Positions 36,105-45,415 of a DNA stretch of 64,000 bases are shown here, one piece after another. Under the pieces are notes generated by a model that saw only the letters and a program-made list of their open reading frames with translations, was not told the DNA's origin and did not search any database. The position numbers and the translations under genes were made by a program. How positions within the stretch are numbered: the first letter of the stretch is position 1; the number at the start of each line of letters is the position of its first letter. The stretch is from Candidatus Promineifilum breve (GTDB taxonomy: Bacteria > Chloroflexota > Anaerolineae > Promineifilales > Promineifilaceae): positions 3,202,726 through 3,266,725 of the forward strand of contig NZ_LN890655.1 of NCBI RefSeq assembly GCF_900066015.1. Direction: 5' to 3'.

Positions 36105-36761
36105 TTAAGCTCCAAGATCATCCTGATCCTGGAACTTCAGTCTTTCCTCTAAGGATTTCAAAGCCGCCTCTAACTGCGTACTCCGATAGCTATTCGCTAC
36201 GTCCCCATTGGTGCGCTCAAAGACGGCCCTAAGTGCGTCGGTGCGGCGGCGCAACCCGCCGGTAATCTGATCGGCGAAATCGAACGTCACCAACGTGCTG
36301 TAGATCAGATCCATCGCGTCCAGCAGGCGCTCGGCTTCGTCGCTCTGCCCGTGGCGCAGCAGGTCGAGGATGCGCCGCCGCAACTCGCTGGCGGCCTCGG
36401 CCAGACCGTTGAGCCAGGTGTTCGGCTCGGCCCCCAGCGCTTCCGGCGTGGGCAGCGGCCGATTGCGTACCAGCGCATAGACCAGATTGGCCTCGACAAA
36501 TTCCTTCACCGCGTCCTGGGTATAGCCGGCAAAGTACAGTTCCGCGTGGGGGCGCACGCCGCCGATCAGATCGTCGGTGGCGGCGCGGGCCTCGGCCAGC
36601 AGCGCCTCGGCCGCGGCCCACTCCTCGCGGTGGATGGCCCGGATGGTGCGGGCACAGAGGGCGATCAGACTACGCGAGCCGCGATAGGCTGTATCGCGCG
36701 CGCCGTCGATCTGTTCCATAAAGCGGCGAATGGTTTCGGCGATGCCGTCCAGCTCATCCAT
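36105..36761 (-). CDS. Translin-family RNA-binding protein
   Basis: About 218 residues, nearly all alpha-helical, with the translin-like organisation: RSLIALCARTIRAIHREEWAAAEALL near residues 31-56, FVEANLVYALVRNRPLP near 110, and the late helix LLDAMDLIYSTLVTFDFADQITGG. Translin forms RNA-binding octamers; archaeal and eukaryotic relatives with TRAX degrade tRNA leader RNA. No TRAX-like catalytic partner is seen. ATG 36761 overlaps the 3' end of the DUF3467 gene by 8 nt. The gene is convergent with the glycosyltransferase and sits 1.1 kb from rtcB. Confidence 0.78.
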   Translation of the reverse strand: MDELDGIAETIRRFMEQIDGARDTAYRGSRSLIALCARTIRAIHREEWAAAEALLAEARAATDDLIGGVRPHAELYFAGYTQDAVKEFVEANLVYALVRNRPLPTPEALGAEPNTWLNGLAEAASELRRRILDLLRHGQSDEAERLLDAMDLIYSTLVTFDFADQITGGLRRRTDALRAVFERTNGDVANSYRSTQLEAALKSLEERLKFQDQDDLGA

Positions 36762-37104
36762 CTTGCTTGCCCTCCTCGTCGCCGGGTTCGCCGGGGAAGC
36801 GGAAGAAGTGGTCGGCGATATTGGAGCGGGCATGGGGGATCTTGATTTCGCCGAACTGCCGCTCGAAATTAGCCAGATTCTGCCCCAGCGCGGCGTGGAG
36901 CAGCTTGGCGTGGATGGGACTCATAATGACCCGCGCCATCAGCGAGCCGCGCGGGGTGCGCGGCAACACCTGGGCGAAGTCGAGGACGATCTCGGCCGGG
37001 GTGTAGTTGATGAAGGCGACGTTGGCGTAGGCTGGCTTGAGGTCCTTGGGCAGATCGATGGAGATACGGGTTTGTTTGGGTTGTTCGGGGGTCGGTTCAG
37101 TCAT
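36754..37104 (-). CDS. DUF3467 protein
   Basis: A 116-residue DUF3467 protein: KPAYANVAFINYTPAEIVLDFAQVLP, RVIMSPIHAKLLHAAL and the C-terminal FGEIKIP strand. Members are small cytosolic proteins of unknown function that often accompany other housekeeping genes. Its stop overlaps the translin-like start, so translation is coupled. It follows the SIS-domain gene by 12 nt on the same strand, making a SIS, DUF3467, translin order of one transcript. Confidence 0.88.
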   Translation of the reverse strand: MTEPTPEQPKQTRISIDLPKDLKPAYANVAFINYTPAEIVLDFAQVLPRTPRGSLMARVIMSPIHAKLLHAALGQNLANFERQFGEIKIPHARSNIADHFFRFPGEPGDEEGKQDG

Positions 37105-37116
37105 TACATACTCCTC

Positions 37117-38169
37117 TTACACGGTCTCCGTCACCTTATGAATGCCGCGTGGCGCGTCGATGTCGTAATCGCGGGCGTGGGCCAGGTGCATCGCCAGCAG
37201 TTGGCCGGGGACGATGGCCGTAATGGGCGACAGCCATTCGGGCACGGGCGCGGGCAGGCGCAGGGGCACGCGGGCCGTCGCCAGCACCTCGGCCGCGTCG
37301 CTGATGGCGATGACCTCGGCCTGCCGCCCGCGCACAGCGTGGGCGAACTCGGCCATCTCGGCCGCCATGACTCCGGCCGGGGCGATGATCATCACCGGGA
37401 AGCCGGTCTCGATCATCGCCAGCGGGCCATGCAGGAAGTCGGCGCTGCTGTACGGTTCGACGATGGTGTAGGTCATCTCCTTCAGCTTGAGCGCCGTCTC
37501 GAAGGCCGTGGCGTAGTTGTAGCCCCGCCCGGCGACCACGCAGCGCGACATGTAGCGGTAGCGCGGCGCGGCGGCGGCGATGGCGTCGTTCATGCTCAGC
37601 GTCGCCGCCACCGCGTCGGGCATGGCGGCCAGCGCCTGCCGCTGTTCGGCCGAGTCGCTGAGGGCGGCGCTGATCAGGGCGATGGCCGCCAGTTCGGCGG
37701 TGTAGGTCTTGGTGGCGGCCACGGCCCGCTCCTCGCCGGCCTGCAAGTCGATGACCACGTCCCCCTGATCGGCCAGGGGGGAGGCGGGGCGATTGGTCAA
37801 CACGGCCGTCAGCGCGCCCTGCCGCCGCGCCTCGGCCAGCACGCCCACGATGTCGGGGCTTTGGCCGCTCTGGCTGATGCCCAGCACCAGCGCGTTGCCG
37901 AAGCGCGGCGGGCGATGGTAGATGGAGAACAGACTGGGCGCGGCCAGCCCCACCGACAGGCCGTTCATCGCCCCCAGCACGTATTGGGCATAGCGGCCGG
38001 CGTTGTCGCTGGTGCCGCGGGCGGCGATGACGACGTGGTCGATGGCCCGGCCGTGGATGAGATCGGCCAGGGCGGCGGCCGTGGCTTCTTCCTTGTCCAG
38101 CAGGCGGCGCAGGACAGCGGGTTGCTCGTGGATTTCGCGGTAGAGGTGGGTGTCGGTGAGTTGGGTCAT
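37117..38169 (-). CDS. Double-SIS aminosugar isomerase/deaminase (GlmS C-terminal-like)
   Basis: A 350-residue protein with two sugar-isomerase (SIS) domains: [51 protein letters not shown], the second [21 protein letters not shown] and the [17 protein letters not shown] ending. It resembles the isomerase half of GlmS without the glutaminase domain, i.e. glucosamine-6-phosphate deaminase type II (NagB-II) or a phosphosugar isomerase. The nearby nagA, nagZ and ROK kinase genes on the same strand make NagB-II most likely. The ATG at 38169 has no strong Shine-Dalgarno. Confidence 0.85.
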   Translation of the reverse strand: MTQLTDTHLYREIHEQPAVLRRLLDKEEATAAALADLIHGRAIDHVVIAARGTSDNAGRYAQYVLGAMNGLSVGLAAPSLFSIYHRPPRFGNALVLGISQSGQSPDIVGVLAEARRQGALTAVLTNRPASPLADQGDVVIDLQAGEERAVAATKTYTAELAAIALISAALSDSAEQRQALAAMPDAVAATLSMNDAIAAAAPRYRYMSRCVVAGRGYNYATAFETALKLKEMTYTIVEPYSSADFLHGPLAMIETGFPVMIIAPAGVMAAEMAEFAHAVRGRQAEVIAISDAAEVLATARVPLRLPAPVPEWLSPITAIVPGQLLAMHLAHARDYDIDAPRGIHKVTETV

Positions 38170-38180
38170 AGTTCCTAATT

Positions 38181-38236
38181 GTAGGGCGGGTTGGCAACCC
38201 GCCTTCTTACGGAGGGCGGGTTGCCAACCCGCCCTA
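38181..38236. repeat. REPIN-like inverted pair of GTAG hairpins
   Basis: Two identical 23-nt arms in inverted orientation (38181-38203 and 38214-38236) with a 10-nt spacer. Each arm is GTAG plus GGCGGGTT, loop GGC, AACCCGCC. The GTAG tetranucleotide and inverted doublet are REPIN hallmarks. The right arm lies 4 nt from the stop codon of the membrane protein at 38241. No RAYT transposase is in the window. Confidence 0.78.
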
Positions 38237-38240
38237 CATG

Positions 38241-40724
38241 CTAAGCCATTTCCAGCCCCGGCGCATCAGGCCCGCGGGGCAGGGGAGGGTTAGCCGCTTC
38301 CGTTTCCGGCGCGGCATGGCGCATGGCGTTGAGGATCAGCAAGGCCGCCGTGGAGTAGACGACGGCGGAAACGATCAAGGTCAGCCGGAAGCCGACGTGG
38401 ATAGCCAGGGCCGTGGCCAGGGCCGAGCCGAGCACCGACGTCACGCCGTTGATGCCCCACAGCCAGGGCACGACCGACGACTGGCGGCGACCGGCCCAGC
38501 GGATGCCGACCGGGAAGGGGATGCCCATCAGGAACCCCAACACGGCCAGCAGCAACACGGCCACCACCAGCCGCAGGGCCAGCGATAGCTGCAAGGTTTG
38601 CGCCAGAATGAGGCTGCTGAACAGGGCATGGAGCAGCAGAAAGGCGACCAGCAGCGGGAAGACGCGCCGCAGATTGGCGGCAATGGCCCCGGCTGCCCAG
38701 CGCCCGCTCCACCAACTGCCCAGGCCGCTGAACAGCAACAGCGAGAACAGCACCACGGTCAACGAGTAGACCGGCTGGCCCAGGTAGACGGTCAATTTCT
38801 GCATCGTCGGGATTTCAACCATCATAAAAGCCAGGCCCAGCGCGCCGAAATAGGCCAGCGTGGGGGCCGTGGGCCGGGCCAGGCCGCGCCGCCGGCTGCC
38901 CAACACCAGCGGGGCCAGGATGAACAAGACGCTCAGCGTGGCCGTCACGCCGATGACGGCGAACAGGATGTAGATGGCCTCCATGCTGGTGCGATAGACG
39001 CCGCTGCCGCTGAGGGCCGGGTCGAGCAGATCCCCCAGCAGGATGAGATTGAAGAAGAACGGCCGGTTATCGGTGGCCGGGGAGATGTCCAGCGGGTAGG
39101 CGGCGATGAAGGCGGCGTGGTCGGGATCCATGATGAAGCGGCCGACTTCCTCGAACGGCTCCAGCCCTGGCGCGAAGATGACCTGGTAGCCGTAAGCCTC
39201 GGCCACTTCTTGCAGGCGGGCCACTTCGGCGGCGGTGAACGGCTCGCGTTTGAAGAGGGTGGTCGATAGGCCCTCGGTCTGGGCGCGGGTCGGGTCGAGC
39301 TTGGCGACGACGGCCACGTGTTGGCGCGCGTCGGCCACGCCCGCGGCCTCCCAACCGGCCAGCCCCGTTGTCACCAGCCGCAGCGTCTCCGCCGGGCGGT
39401 CGGGCAGATACCAGCGCGAGATGCTGAGGAGGCCGTCGTCACTCAGGTGGTTGAAGTAGCTGGTGAAAGCCTCCTTTGTATAGAGGCTATTCTCGGAGAG
39501 GGCGAACGCGCCCGAACCGCCGGCGGCCCAGGTGTCGATGAGCGAGGCCTGGATCACGTCGTAGTCGCCGGGGCTGCGCTCGACGTAGCCGCGGGCGTCG
39601 GCCACCACGGCGGTCACATCCGGCCGGTCGTAGAGATGGCCGGCGAAATCGGCAAACGGCCCGCGCACGGCCTCGATGACCGCCGGGTTGACCTCGACGG
39701 CCGTCACGTGGGGCGCGCCGCTGGCCAGCGCCGACAGCACGTCGCGCCCGCCGCCGGGGCCGATGACCAGCGTCTCCGGGTCATCGATCAGGTGATAGGC
39801 GATGGCCGTCAGGTCGTTGCGCAGGAATTGCATGGTTGACAGATCGCCGTTGAAGCTCTGGATGGGCGTCCCGGCCACGGCGTCGATGAGCAGCAGGGCA
39901 TGATCCCACTTCCCGCCGGCGGCGATGGTCTCTTCCCATTTGGCGGGCGAGATGCCCCAGAAGAAGGGGAAGACATCCGGCTCGTAGACCGTGACGCGGG
40001 AGTGGATGTTCCACTTTTCATAGACGATGGGCGGTTCGTCGCCGCCGGCCTTGTTGACGACAATGCGCAGCCAGGGCGCGGCCAGATTGCTCACCAGCAG
40101 CCCGCCGGTCAGCAGGATCGCCAGACCGGCGGGAATGGCCCAGCGCCGCCGGCCGTAGATGAACGCCGTGGCCGCCAGGGCCAACACCAGGCTGAGCAGG
40201 AAGAGGGCGTTGACGCCGCCCAACCGGGCCAGCGCGGCCACGCTGAGCAGACAGCCCAGCGCCGCGCCGATGAGATCGGCGGCGTATATTTTGCCGGCGT
40301 CGTTGGGCCAGCCGGCCAGTGTGAGGGCCAATACCGAGCCGGAGAGAAAGAACGGGATGGTCAGCAGGAGGTAGATGAGGGCCAGCCAACCGATCTGTTC
40401 GGCCGAAAACGCGCCGTCGCGATTCATCAGCACCGGCCGGAAGGGAATGCGCAGATAGATGAGAAAGACGATGGGCACGGCCACGGCCAGGGCCACCGAG
40501 GCGCGGCCGATCCACATCTGCGCCGTGTCCGGTTGGGTCAGGCGGGGGAAGAAGTAGAGGAACACGCCGGCCATGGCGCTGCCCATGAGGGCCATCGAGA
40601 TCGCCAGAAAGGCGAAGTGATACCACATGGTCACGGAGAAGATGCGCGTCAGCACGACTTCCAGCGCCAGCGCGCCCATGCTGATCAAGAAGACGCCGGC
40701 CAATAGGTGTCTTGTTGTTTTCAC
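38241..40724 (-). CDS. Spermidine-synthase-like multi-pass membrane protein
   Basis: An 827-residue protein. Six or seven hydrophobic segments (residues ~5-215) precede a Rossmann domain of the spermidine synthase type ([17 protein letters not shown] near 318, [40 protein letters not shown]), and further membrane segments follow (~585-815). Such proteins bind an S-adenosyl ligand but are rarely proven polyamine synthases. It interrupts the amino-sugar gene run and has no evident connection with it. No homolog of the decarboxylase partner speD is nearby. Confidence 0.84.
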   Translation of the reverse strand: MKTTRHLLAGVFLISMGALALEVVLTRIFSVTMWYHFAFLAISMALMGSAMAGVFLYFFPRLTQPDTAQMWIGRASVALAVAVPIVFLIYLRIPFRPVLMNRDGAFSAEQIGWLALIYLLLTIPFFLSGSVLALTLAGWPNDAGKIYAADLIGAALGCLLSVAALARLGGVNALFLLSLVLALAATAFIYGRRRWAIPAGLAILLTGGLLVSNLAAPWLRIVVNKAGGDEPPIVYEKWNIHSRVTVYEPDVFPFFWGISPAKWEETIAAGGKWDHALLLIDAVAGTPIQSFNGDLSTMQFLRNDLTAIAYHLIDDPETLVIGPGGGRDVLSALASGAPHVTAVEVNPAVIEAVRGPFADFAGHLYDRPDVTAVVADARGYVERSPGDYDVIQASLIDTWAAGGSGAFALSENSLYTKEAFTSYFNHLSDDGLLSISRWYLPDRPAETLRLVTTGLAGWEAAGVADARQHVAVVAKLDPTRAQTEGLSTTLFKREPFTAAEVARLQEVAEAYGYQVIFAPGLEPFEEVGRFIMDPDHAAFIAAYPLDISPATDNRPFFFNLILLGDLLDPALSGSGVYRTSMEAIYILFAVIGVTATLSVLFILAPLVLGSRRRGLARPTAPTLAYFGALGLAFMMVEIPTMQKLTVYLGQPVYSLTVVLFSLLLFSGLGSWWSGRWAAGAIAANLRRVFPLLVAFLLLHALFSSLILAQTLQLSLALRLVVAVLLLAVLGFLMGIPFPVGIRWAGRRQSSVVPWLWGINGVTSVLGSALATALAIHVGFRLTLIVSAVVYSTAALLILNAMRHAAPETEAANPPLPRGPDAPGLEMA

Positions 40725-40871
40725 GATGAGGTTGTCCTCCTACAAAGCAGCTTGTTCATGCTCCCGGCCCAGTGTGTCCAGCCGCGCGTGTGCCGGTAAC
40801 TTGAATTGTAGCCATCTCATCGTGAATGGTAAACAGGTGTAGGGTAAGCAGGTTTTTCAATCGGCGAAAGC

Positions 40872-40975
40872 GGACACAGAGCACACGGAGGAGTCACGGA
40901 GAGCACCGAGAGTAGAAGGTATTCTCTGAAAACCTCTGTGTAACTCTGTGACTCCTCTGCGTACTCTGTGTTCCA
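40872..40975. repeat. Imperfect inverted repeat, CACAGAG/CACGGAG family
   Basis: The left arm (starts GGACACAGAGCACACGGAG) and the reverse complement of the right arm (GGAACACAGAGTACGCAGAG) agree at roughly four of five bases over ~41 nt. It is the same family as the core of the 47669-47813 element. It ends 3 nt from the nagA stop codon. Confidence 0.75.
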
Positions 40976-40977
40976 AA

Positions 40978-42126
40978 CTAAGTCGCGCGATAGACCGCCT
41001 CGCCGGCTACCAACGTCTCCACGATCTCCAATTCGGGGGTCATCAACACCAGATCGGCGGCCAGACCGGGGGCGATATGGCCCAGGCGGCCGTCCAGCCC
41101 CAGCAGGCGGGCCGGCGTGGTCGTCACCGTCGCCAGCGCGTCGGGCAGCGCCGCGCCGGTGAAGGCCATGAAGGCGCGCAGGATGGCGTCGAGCGACAGG
41201 GTGCAGCCGGCCAGCGTGCCGTCGGGCAGGCGGGCGGAGTTATCATCGACGCGGACGCGGTAATCGCCCAGCAGGTATTCGCCCGGCTCCATGCCCATCG
41301 CCGCCATCGCGTCGGTCACCAGGTTCAGCCGCGCCGGGCCGAGCACCCGCCACACCAGATCGACCAGCGCCGGATGGACGTGCAGCCCGTCGGCGATGAG
41401 GCCGACAACGACGCGCGGATCGGCCAACGCCGCCGCGGCCAGCCCCGGCTCGCGATGGTGCAGGGCGGGCATGGCGTTGAACAGGTGGGTAGCATAGCGC
41501 GCCCCGGCGGCGAAACCGGCGGCGGCCTCATCGTAGGTCGCCAGCGAATGCCCGGCGCTGACGACGACGCCCCGGCCACTGAGGGCGGCAACGGCGTCCA
41601 GCGCCCACGGCAGTTCCGGGGCCAGCGTCACCAGCCGGACACCGGACGCAGCCGACCAATCGCCGATGGCCGCCGCCGAGGGCAGGCGCAGGTGGGCCGG
41701 GTTGTGCGCCCCCTTCTTGCCGGGGTTCAGGAATGGCCCTTCCAGGTGCAGCCCTAGCGGAATGGCTCCCGTCCACCCCGGCGGCGGCCCGGCCCGCAGC
41801 ACGTCCTGGGCCGCCCGCGCCTTTTCCGGTGGGGCGGTGATGATCGTCGGTAGAAAGCCGGTGACGCCATAGCGCGGCAGCCCGGCGGCCACGTCCCAGA
41901 TCGTGGCCGGGTCGGCCGTAAAATCGAGGCCGAAGCCACCGTTGACCTGTAAATCGAGGAAGCCGGGGGCGAGGATGAGGCCGCCCGCGTCGCGCCGCTC
42001 GGCCGTCGGCGGAACTGCCAGTTCCGCGCCCCCCACGGCCGCAATATGGCCTTCCGAGATAAGCGCCGTGCCGTCGTCAATGACCGCTTGCGGCGTAATA
42101 ATCGTAGCGTGGCAAATAGCGAGCAT
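40978..42126 (-). CDS. nagA: N-acetylglucosamine-6-phosphate deacetylase
   Basis: Amidohydrolase that deacetylates GlcNAc-6-phosphate to GlcN-6-phosphate, about 382 residues. [13 protein letters not shown] (metal site), [19 protein letters not shown] (Glu ligand), [42 protein letters not shown] and LVTDAMAA with the catalytic Asp are intact. ATG 42126 (MLAICHATI) is preferred to 42144. It precedes the membrane protein on the same strand and follows nagZ by 63 nt, which carries short AATCCGT repeats. Confidence 0.94.
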   Translation of the reverse strand: MLAICHATIITPQAVIDDGTALISEGHIAAVGGAELAVPPTAERRDAGGLILAPGFLDLQVNGGFGLDFTADPATIWDVAAGLPRYGVTGFLPTIITAPPEKARAAQDVLRAGPPPGWTGAIPLGLHLEGPFLNPGKKGAHNPAHLRLPSAAAIGDWSAASGVRLVTLAPELPWALDAVAALSGRGVVVSAGHSLATYDEAAAGFAAGARYATHLFNAMPALHHREPGLAAAALADPRVVVGLIADGLHVHPALVDLVWRVLGPARLNLVTDAMAAMGMEPGEYLLGDYRVRVDDNSARLPDGTLAGCTLSLDAILRAFMAFTGAALPDALATVTTTPARLLGLDGRLGHIAPGLAADLVLMTPELEIVETLVAGEAVYRAT

Positions 42127-42152
42127 AATCATCAAGAGCGGCAATAAAAGGT

Positions 42153-42187
42153 AATCCGTTAAATCCGTCTAATCCGTGCCTATCCGT
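42153..42187. repeat. Tandem-like AATCCGT repeat between nagZ and nagA
   Basis: AATCCGT, AAATCCGT, AATCCGT and TATCCGT occur in a row with 1-4 nt between them. The unit is again 7 nt. Confidence 0.7.
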
Positions 42188-42189
42188 GG

Positions 42190-43767
42190 TTAATCATTAT
42201 TGCTTACTGTAACCGGCAACTTGCCGCTGGGCGCGAACTCGCCGAAGAGCGCCGCCGCCAGCGCGTCGAGCGAGGCGGGCTGGATACTATAGGTACACAG
42301 ATGCGTGCCCGCCGCCGGATAGACGGCCAGGTCGTACGGCGTGCGCAGGGCCACGGTCACGGTGGGCCGGTTGAGCGCCAGCAATTCGTTGACCAGCGCG
42401 GCCTGTTCCGGCTGCATGGAAGCGTTGATTGTGCCCACCACCAGCAGGTCATAGCCGGCCAGCCGTTCGTGCAGCCCGGCGATCTGCTCGGCCGTGGGCG
42501 CGTGGCCGACGACGAATTCATCGACCCGTGGGTGATAATGACGCAACGCGGCGGCCAGATGGGGCGTGATGGTCGAGGACGTATCGGCCGGGGTCAGGTC
42601 GGTGGGCTGGGGCATGACGGCGGCGATGCGGGCCTCGGCCGCCGGGCGCAACGGCAACAGTTCGCCTTCGTCCCGCACCAGCGTAATAGAACGACGGGCC
42701 ACTTCCTCTTCCAGCGCCCGGTGCTCGGCGCAGCCGACGACGGCCAGATCGGGCTGTGGTTGGGCGGCGGCCCACGTCTTCAGGGCCAAGATGCGGTCGA
42801 GCGAGGCGTTCAGGTCGGCCGGGTCGAACAACTCTCGCGACTGGGCCAGCCGCAGGCCGCCATAGAGCCGCTCCTGCGTGTCTTCGTCGAGCATAATCAG
42901 CAGCAGATCGACCCCGGCGCGCACGGCGGCGATGACGTCGATGATCTGCCCCGCGCCCTGGGTGATGGCCCCCATGTCGAGGGCGTCGGTGATGATCACG
43001 CCGTCGAAGCCCATCTCGCCGCGGGCGAAGTCAGTCATCACCCGCCGGGCGACGGTGGCCGGGTAGGCGCTGCTGCCGGTCAGGGCGGGCAGGGCGAAAT
43101 GGCCGGTCATCAATAGTTTGGCCCCGGCGGCGATGCCGGCGCGAAAGGGCGGGAACTCCACCGCGTCGAGCCGCTCGCGACTGTGGGCAATGACCGGCAT
43201 CTGATAATGGGAATCGACAGCTGCCTCTCCCTTGCCGGGGAAGTGCTTGAGCGTGGCCGCCACGCCGGCCGATTGCAGCCCCGCCACCAGCGCCGCGCCC
43301 AACGCGCCGGCCAATGCAGGACTATCGCCGAAAGCGCGAATGCCCAGCGACGGGTTGCGCGGGTTGGTGTTCAGGTCGAGCACCGGGGCGTAGTTGACGT
43401 TGATGCCCATCGCCGCCAGCTCCAGGCCGATGGCCCGGCCGACACGCCGCGCCAGGTGCGGGTCGCCGGTCGCGCCCAGGGCCATGTTGCCGGCGAACTG
43501 GGTCGTCCCCGCGCCCATGGCCGCCAACTGGCCGCCTTCCTGATCGGTGGCGATGAGTAGCGGAGCCTGGCCGGCGGCGCGGGCGGCGCGTTGCAGGGCG
43601 GCCGTCAATTCGCGCACCTGGGCCGGGCTGTCGTAGTTGTGCGGCCGGAAGAGCGAGAAGCCGCCCACGCGCCGGTTGGCGATCCAGTCGAGAATGCGCG
43701 GCGGCGGGGTGTGGCCGGCGAAGGCCAGCATGAGTTGGTAGCCGATGGGGTCTGTGGGGTTGATCAT
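42190..43767 (-). CDS. nagZ: Beta-N-acetylhexosaminidase, glycoside hydrolase family 3 (NagZ-like)
   Basis: GH3 enzyme releasing N-acetylglucosamine from muropeptides or chitooligosaccharides, about 525 residues. The TIM barrel has LLIATDQEGGQLAAMG, NVNYAPVLDLNTNPRNPSLG, the KHFPGKG...VDSHYQMP loop with the acid/base Asp-His pair, and the nucleophile in GVIITDALDMGAI. The family usually reads KHFPGHG; here the second His is Lys. A second (C-terminal) domain of ~200 residues follows as in two-domain NagZ. No signal peptide is visible, so it is probably cytoplasmic. ATG 43767 is chosen; the upstream in-frame residues come from palindromic repeats. Confidence 0.9.
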   Translation of the reverse strand: MINPTDPIGYQLMLAFAGHTPPPRILDWIANRRVGGFSLFRPHNYDSPAQVRELTAALQRAARAAGQAPLLIATDQEGGQLAAMGAGTTQFAGNMALGATGDPHLARRVGRAIGLELAAMGINVNYAPVLDLNTNPRNPSLGIRAFGDSPALAGALGAALVAGLQSAGVAATLKHFPGKGEAAVDSHYQMPVIAHSRERLDAVEFPPFRAGIAAGAKLLMTGHFALPALTGSSAYPATVARRVMTDFARGEMGFDGVIITDALDMGAITQGAGQIIDVIAAVRAGVDLLLIMLDEDTQERLYGGLRLAQSRELFDPADLNASLDRILALKTWAAAQPQPDLAVVGCAEHRALEEEVARRSITLVRDEGELLPLRPAAEARIAAVMPQPTDLTPADTSSTITPHLAAALRHYHPRVDEFVVGHAPTAEQIAGLHERLAGYDLLVVGTINASMQPEQAALVNELLALNRPTVTVALRTPYDLAVYPAAGTHLCTYSIQPASLDALAAALFGEFAPSGKLPVTVSNND

Positions 43768-43780
43768 GGGTGATTTGATA

Positions 43781-43812
43781 GAAACCGGGTTTCGCGGATG
43801 AAACCCGGTTTC
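43781..43812. repeat. GAAACCGGGTTTC palindromic element
   Basis: GAAACCGGGTTTC (43781-43793) and its exact inverse (43800-43812) around a 6-nt loop, directly upstream of nagZ. It is related to the element at 31291-31322. Confidence 0.85.
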
Positions 43813-43820
43813 GGGGGAGA

Positions 43821-43852
43821 GGTGGGTCGCACCTCGGAAGGTGCAACCCACC
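43821..43852. repeat. Inverted repeat between the solute-binding gene and nagZ
   Basis: GGTGGGTCGCACCT and AGGTGCAACCCACC pair with one mismatch around a 4-nt loop (CGGA). Two different palindromic elements are therefore adjacent in this 95-nt gap. Confidence 0.8.
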
Positions 43853-43862
43853 AGTTGGTTAA

Positions 43863-45338
43863 TTATTCAGGCCAGGAGGCGTCGATCTCGCTCAGGGCCG
43901 TTTGCAGATCGGTCGAGCCGCTAACCCAGTCGGTCATGGCCTTCCAGAAGGAGCCGGAACCCACTTCGGCCGGCATGAGGTCGGAGGCGTCGAAGCGCAC
44001 GCTCGTAGCGTTCAGCAGCATCTCGGCCACCTTGCCATCGATGTAGGTCGTGTACCACTCCAGGTCGGCATCCTTGTGGGGCGACAGCGTGCCGCCGGCG
44101 CGAACCCAACCCTCAACGCCCTCGGCGCGGCTGAAGAACTCCATCAGGGCGCGGACTTCGGGGCGGTCGTTGAACATGACCATCATGTCGCCGGCCACCA
44201 GCGCCGGGCGGCCCAGCGATTCATCGATGGGCGGCAGGTAGAAGAAGTCGTAATCTTCGCCGGCCACCAGCGTTTCGTCGCCGAAGAAGCTGGTGATCCA
44301 GGCCGCCTGGGTGTGGAACCAGCAGCCGGGCGGGTCGGCGAACATGGGCACGGGCGAGTCGCCGATGAAGGTCGAGACGATCGAGGCCACGCCGCCATAG
44401 ACGTAATCCTCATTCAGCCAGATTTCGGCCATCTTCTCGGCCGCCGCCGTCACCTCGGGCGAGGCGAAGTCCAGCTCGCCGGTGACCCACTTGTCGTAGT
44501 TCTCCAGCGAGGTCGTGCGCAGCATGATGTTTTCCATCCAGTCGGTGGCAACCCAACCGGTGGCCGCGCCGGATTCGATGCCGATGCACCAGGCGGTGTC
44601 GCCGTCGTCGGCGATCTGCTGCGTCAGGGCCAGCATCTCTTCCCAGGTCTCCGGGACCACGTAGCCGGCGGCGTCAAACTGGGCCTTGGGATAGAAGACC
44701 ATGCTCTTGGCCGAGGCGCGTTGCCAGACGCCGGCGATGATGTCCTCGCCGTCCGCGCCGGGCATCGTCGACATATCGATCCAGCTATCGATGTAGGTCT
44801 CTTGCAGCTTCTCGCGCGGCAGGAAGGTGCTCACGTCGACCAGCGCGCCTGCGGTGGCGAAACGCTGGGCCATGGCCGGCTGGGAGATGTTGGCGACGTC
44901 GGGCGCGGCGCCGGCGTCCACAGCGACGTTGATCTGGGTCTCGAACTCCTTCGAACCCTCATAGACCACGTCGATCCCGGTGGCTTCCTCAAACGGGGCC
45001 AGGGCGAGTTCCATCTTCTGGGCTTCCTCGTCGACCATGACGCCGAGCAGGGTCACCGTCGTGCCGGCGAATTCACCGGCCTTGGCCCGCTCCAGGAAGG
45101 TGCCTTCGGCGGCCGCTTCTTCAGCAGCCGGCACTTCTGTGGCGACCGCTTCCTCAACGGCCGCTTCGACGGTCGGGGCTACTTCTTCGACAGCCGCTTC
45201 AACGGTCGGGGCCAATTCCTCAGCCGCCGCTTGCAGGGTCGGGGCGATGTCTTGCGCGGCCTGTTCGACCGCGCCGCCGCAAGCGACCAGCAGGCCCATC
45301 AGGGCCGCCAGAACAACTAAAAGCATCAAACGTTTCAT
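43863..45338 (-). CDS. ABC sugar transporter solute-binding lipoprotein
   Basis: Extracellular solute-binding protein (family 1, MalE-like), about 491 residues. The signal peptide ends at the lipobox LVAC with GG following. Residues ~24-75 are an acidic, helical linker with APTVEAAVEE-type repeats; the binding domain has GTTVTLLGVMVDEEAQKM, ATGIDVVYEGSKEFETQI and PETWEEMLALTQQIADDG. ATG 45338 (MKRLMLLVV) follows GGAGG at good spacing; ATG 45419 is in frame and overlaps the ROK stop but would put 27 charged residues before the signal. No permease or ATPase genes adjoin it. Confidence 0.9.
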   Translation of the reverse strand: MKRLMLLVVLAALMGLLVACGGAVEQAAQDIAPTLQAAAEELAPTVEAAVEEVAPTVEAAVEEAVATEVPAAEEAAAEGTFLERAKAGEFAGTTVTLLGVMVDEEAQKMELALAPFEEATGIDVVYEGSKEFETQINVAVDAGAAPDVANISQPAMAQRFATAGALVDVSTFLPREKLQETYIDSWIDMSTMPGADGEDIIAGVWQRASAKSMVFYPKAQFDAAGYVVPETWEEMLALTQQIADDGDTAWCIGIESGAATGWVATDWMENIMLRTTSLENYDKWVTGELDFASPEVTAAAEKMAEIWLNEDYVYGGVASIVSTFIGDSPVPMFADPPGCWFHTQAAWITSFFGDETLVAGEDYDFFYLPPIDESLGRPALVAGDMMVMFNDRPEVRALMEFFSRAEGVEGWVRAGGTLSPHKDADLEWYTTYIDGKVAEMLLNATSVRFDASDLMPAEVGSGSFWKAMTDWVSGSTDLQTALSEIDASWPE

Positions 45339-45415
45339 TTTCTTTCCTCCGTCTCTATTAGGTGAAATGTTGCTAACGTGAATCCAATTGTGCATCTTCT
45401 GCTCCTTCTCTCTTT

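Noticed and set aside
43902-45320. 472-codon plus-strand frame opposite the solute-binding lipoprotein
   Set aside because: Antisense shadow; the minus strand has lipobox and family motifs.
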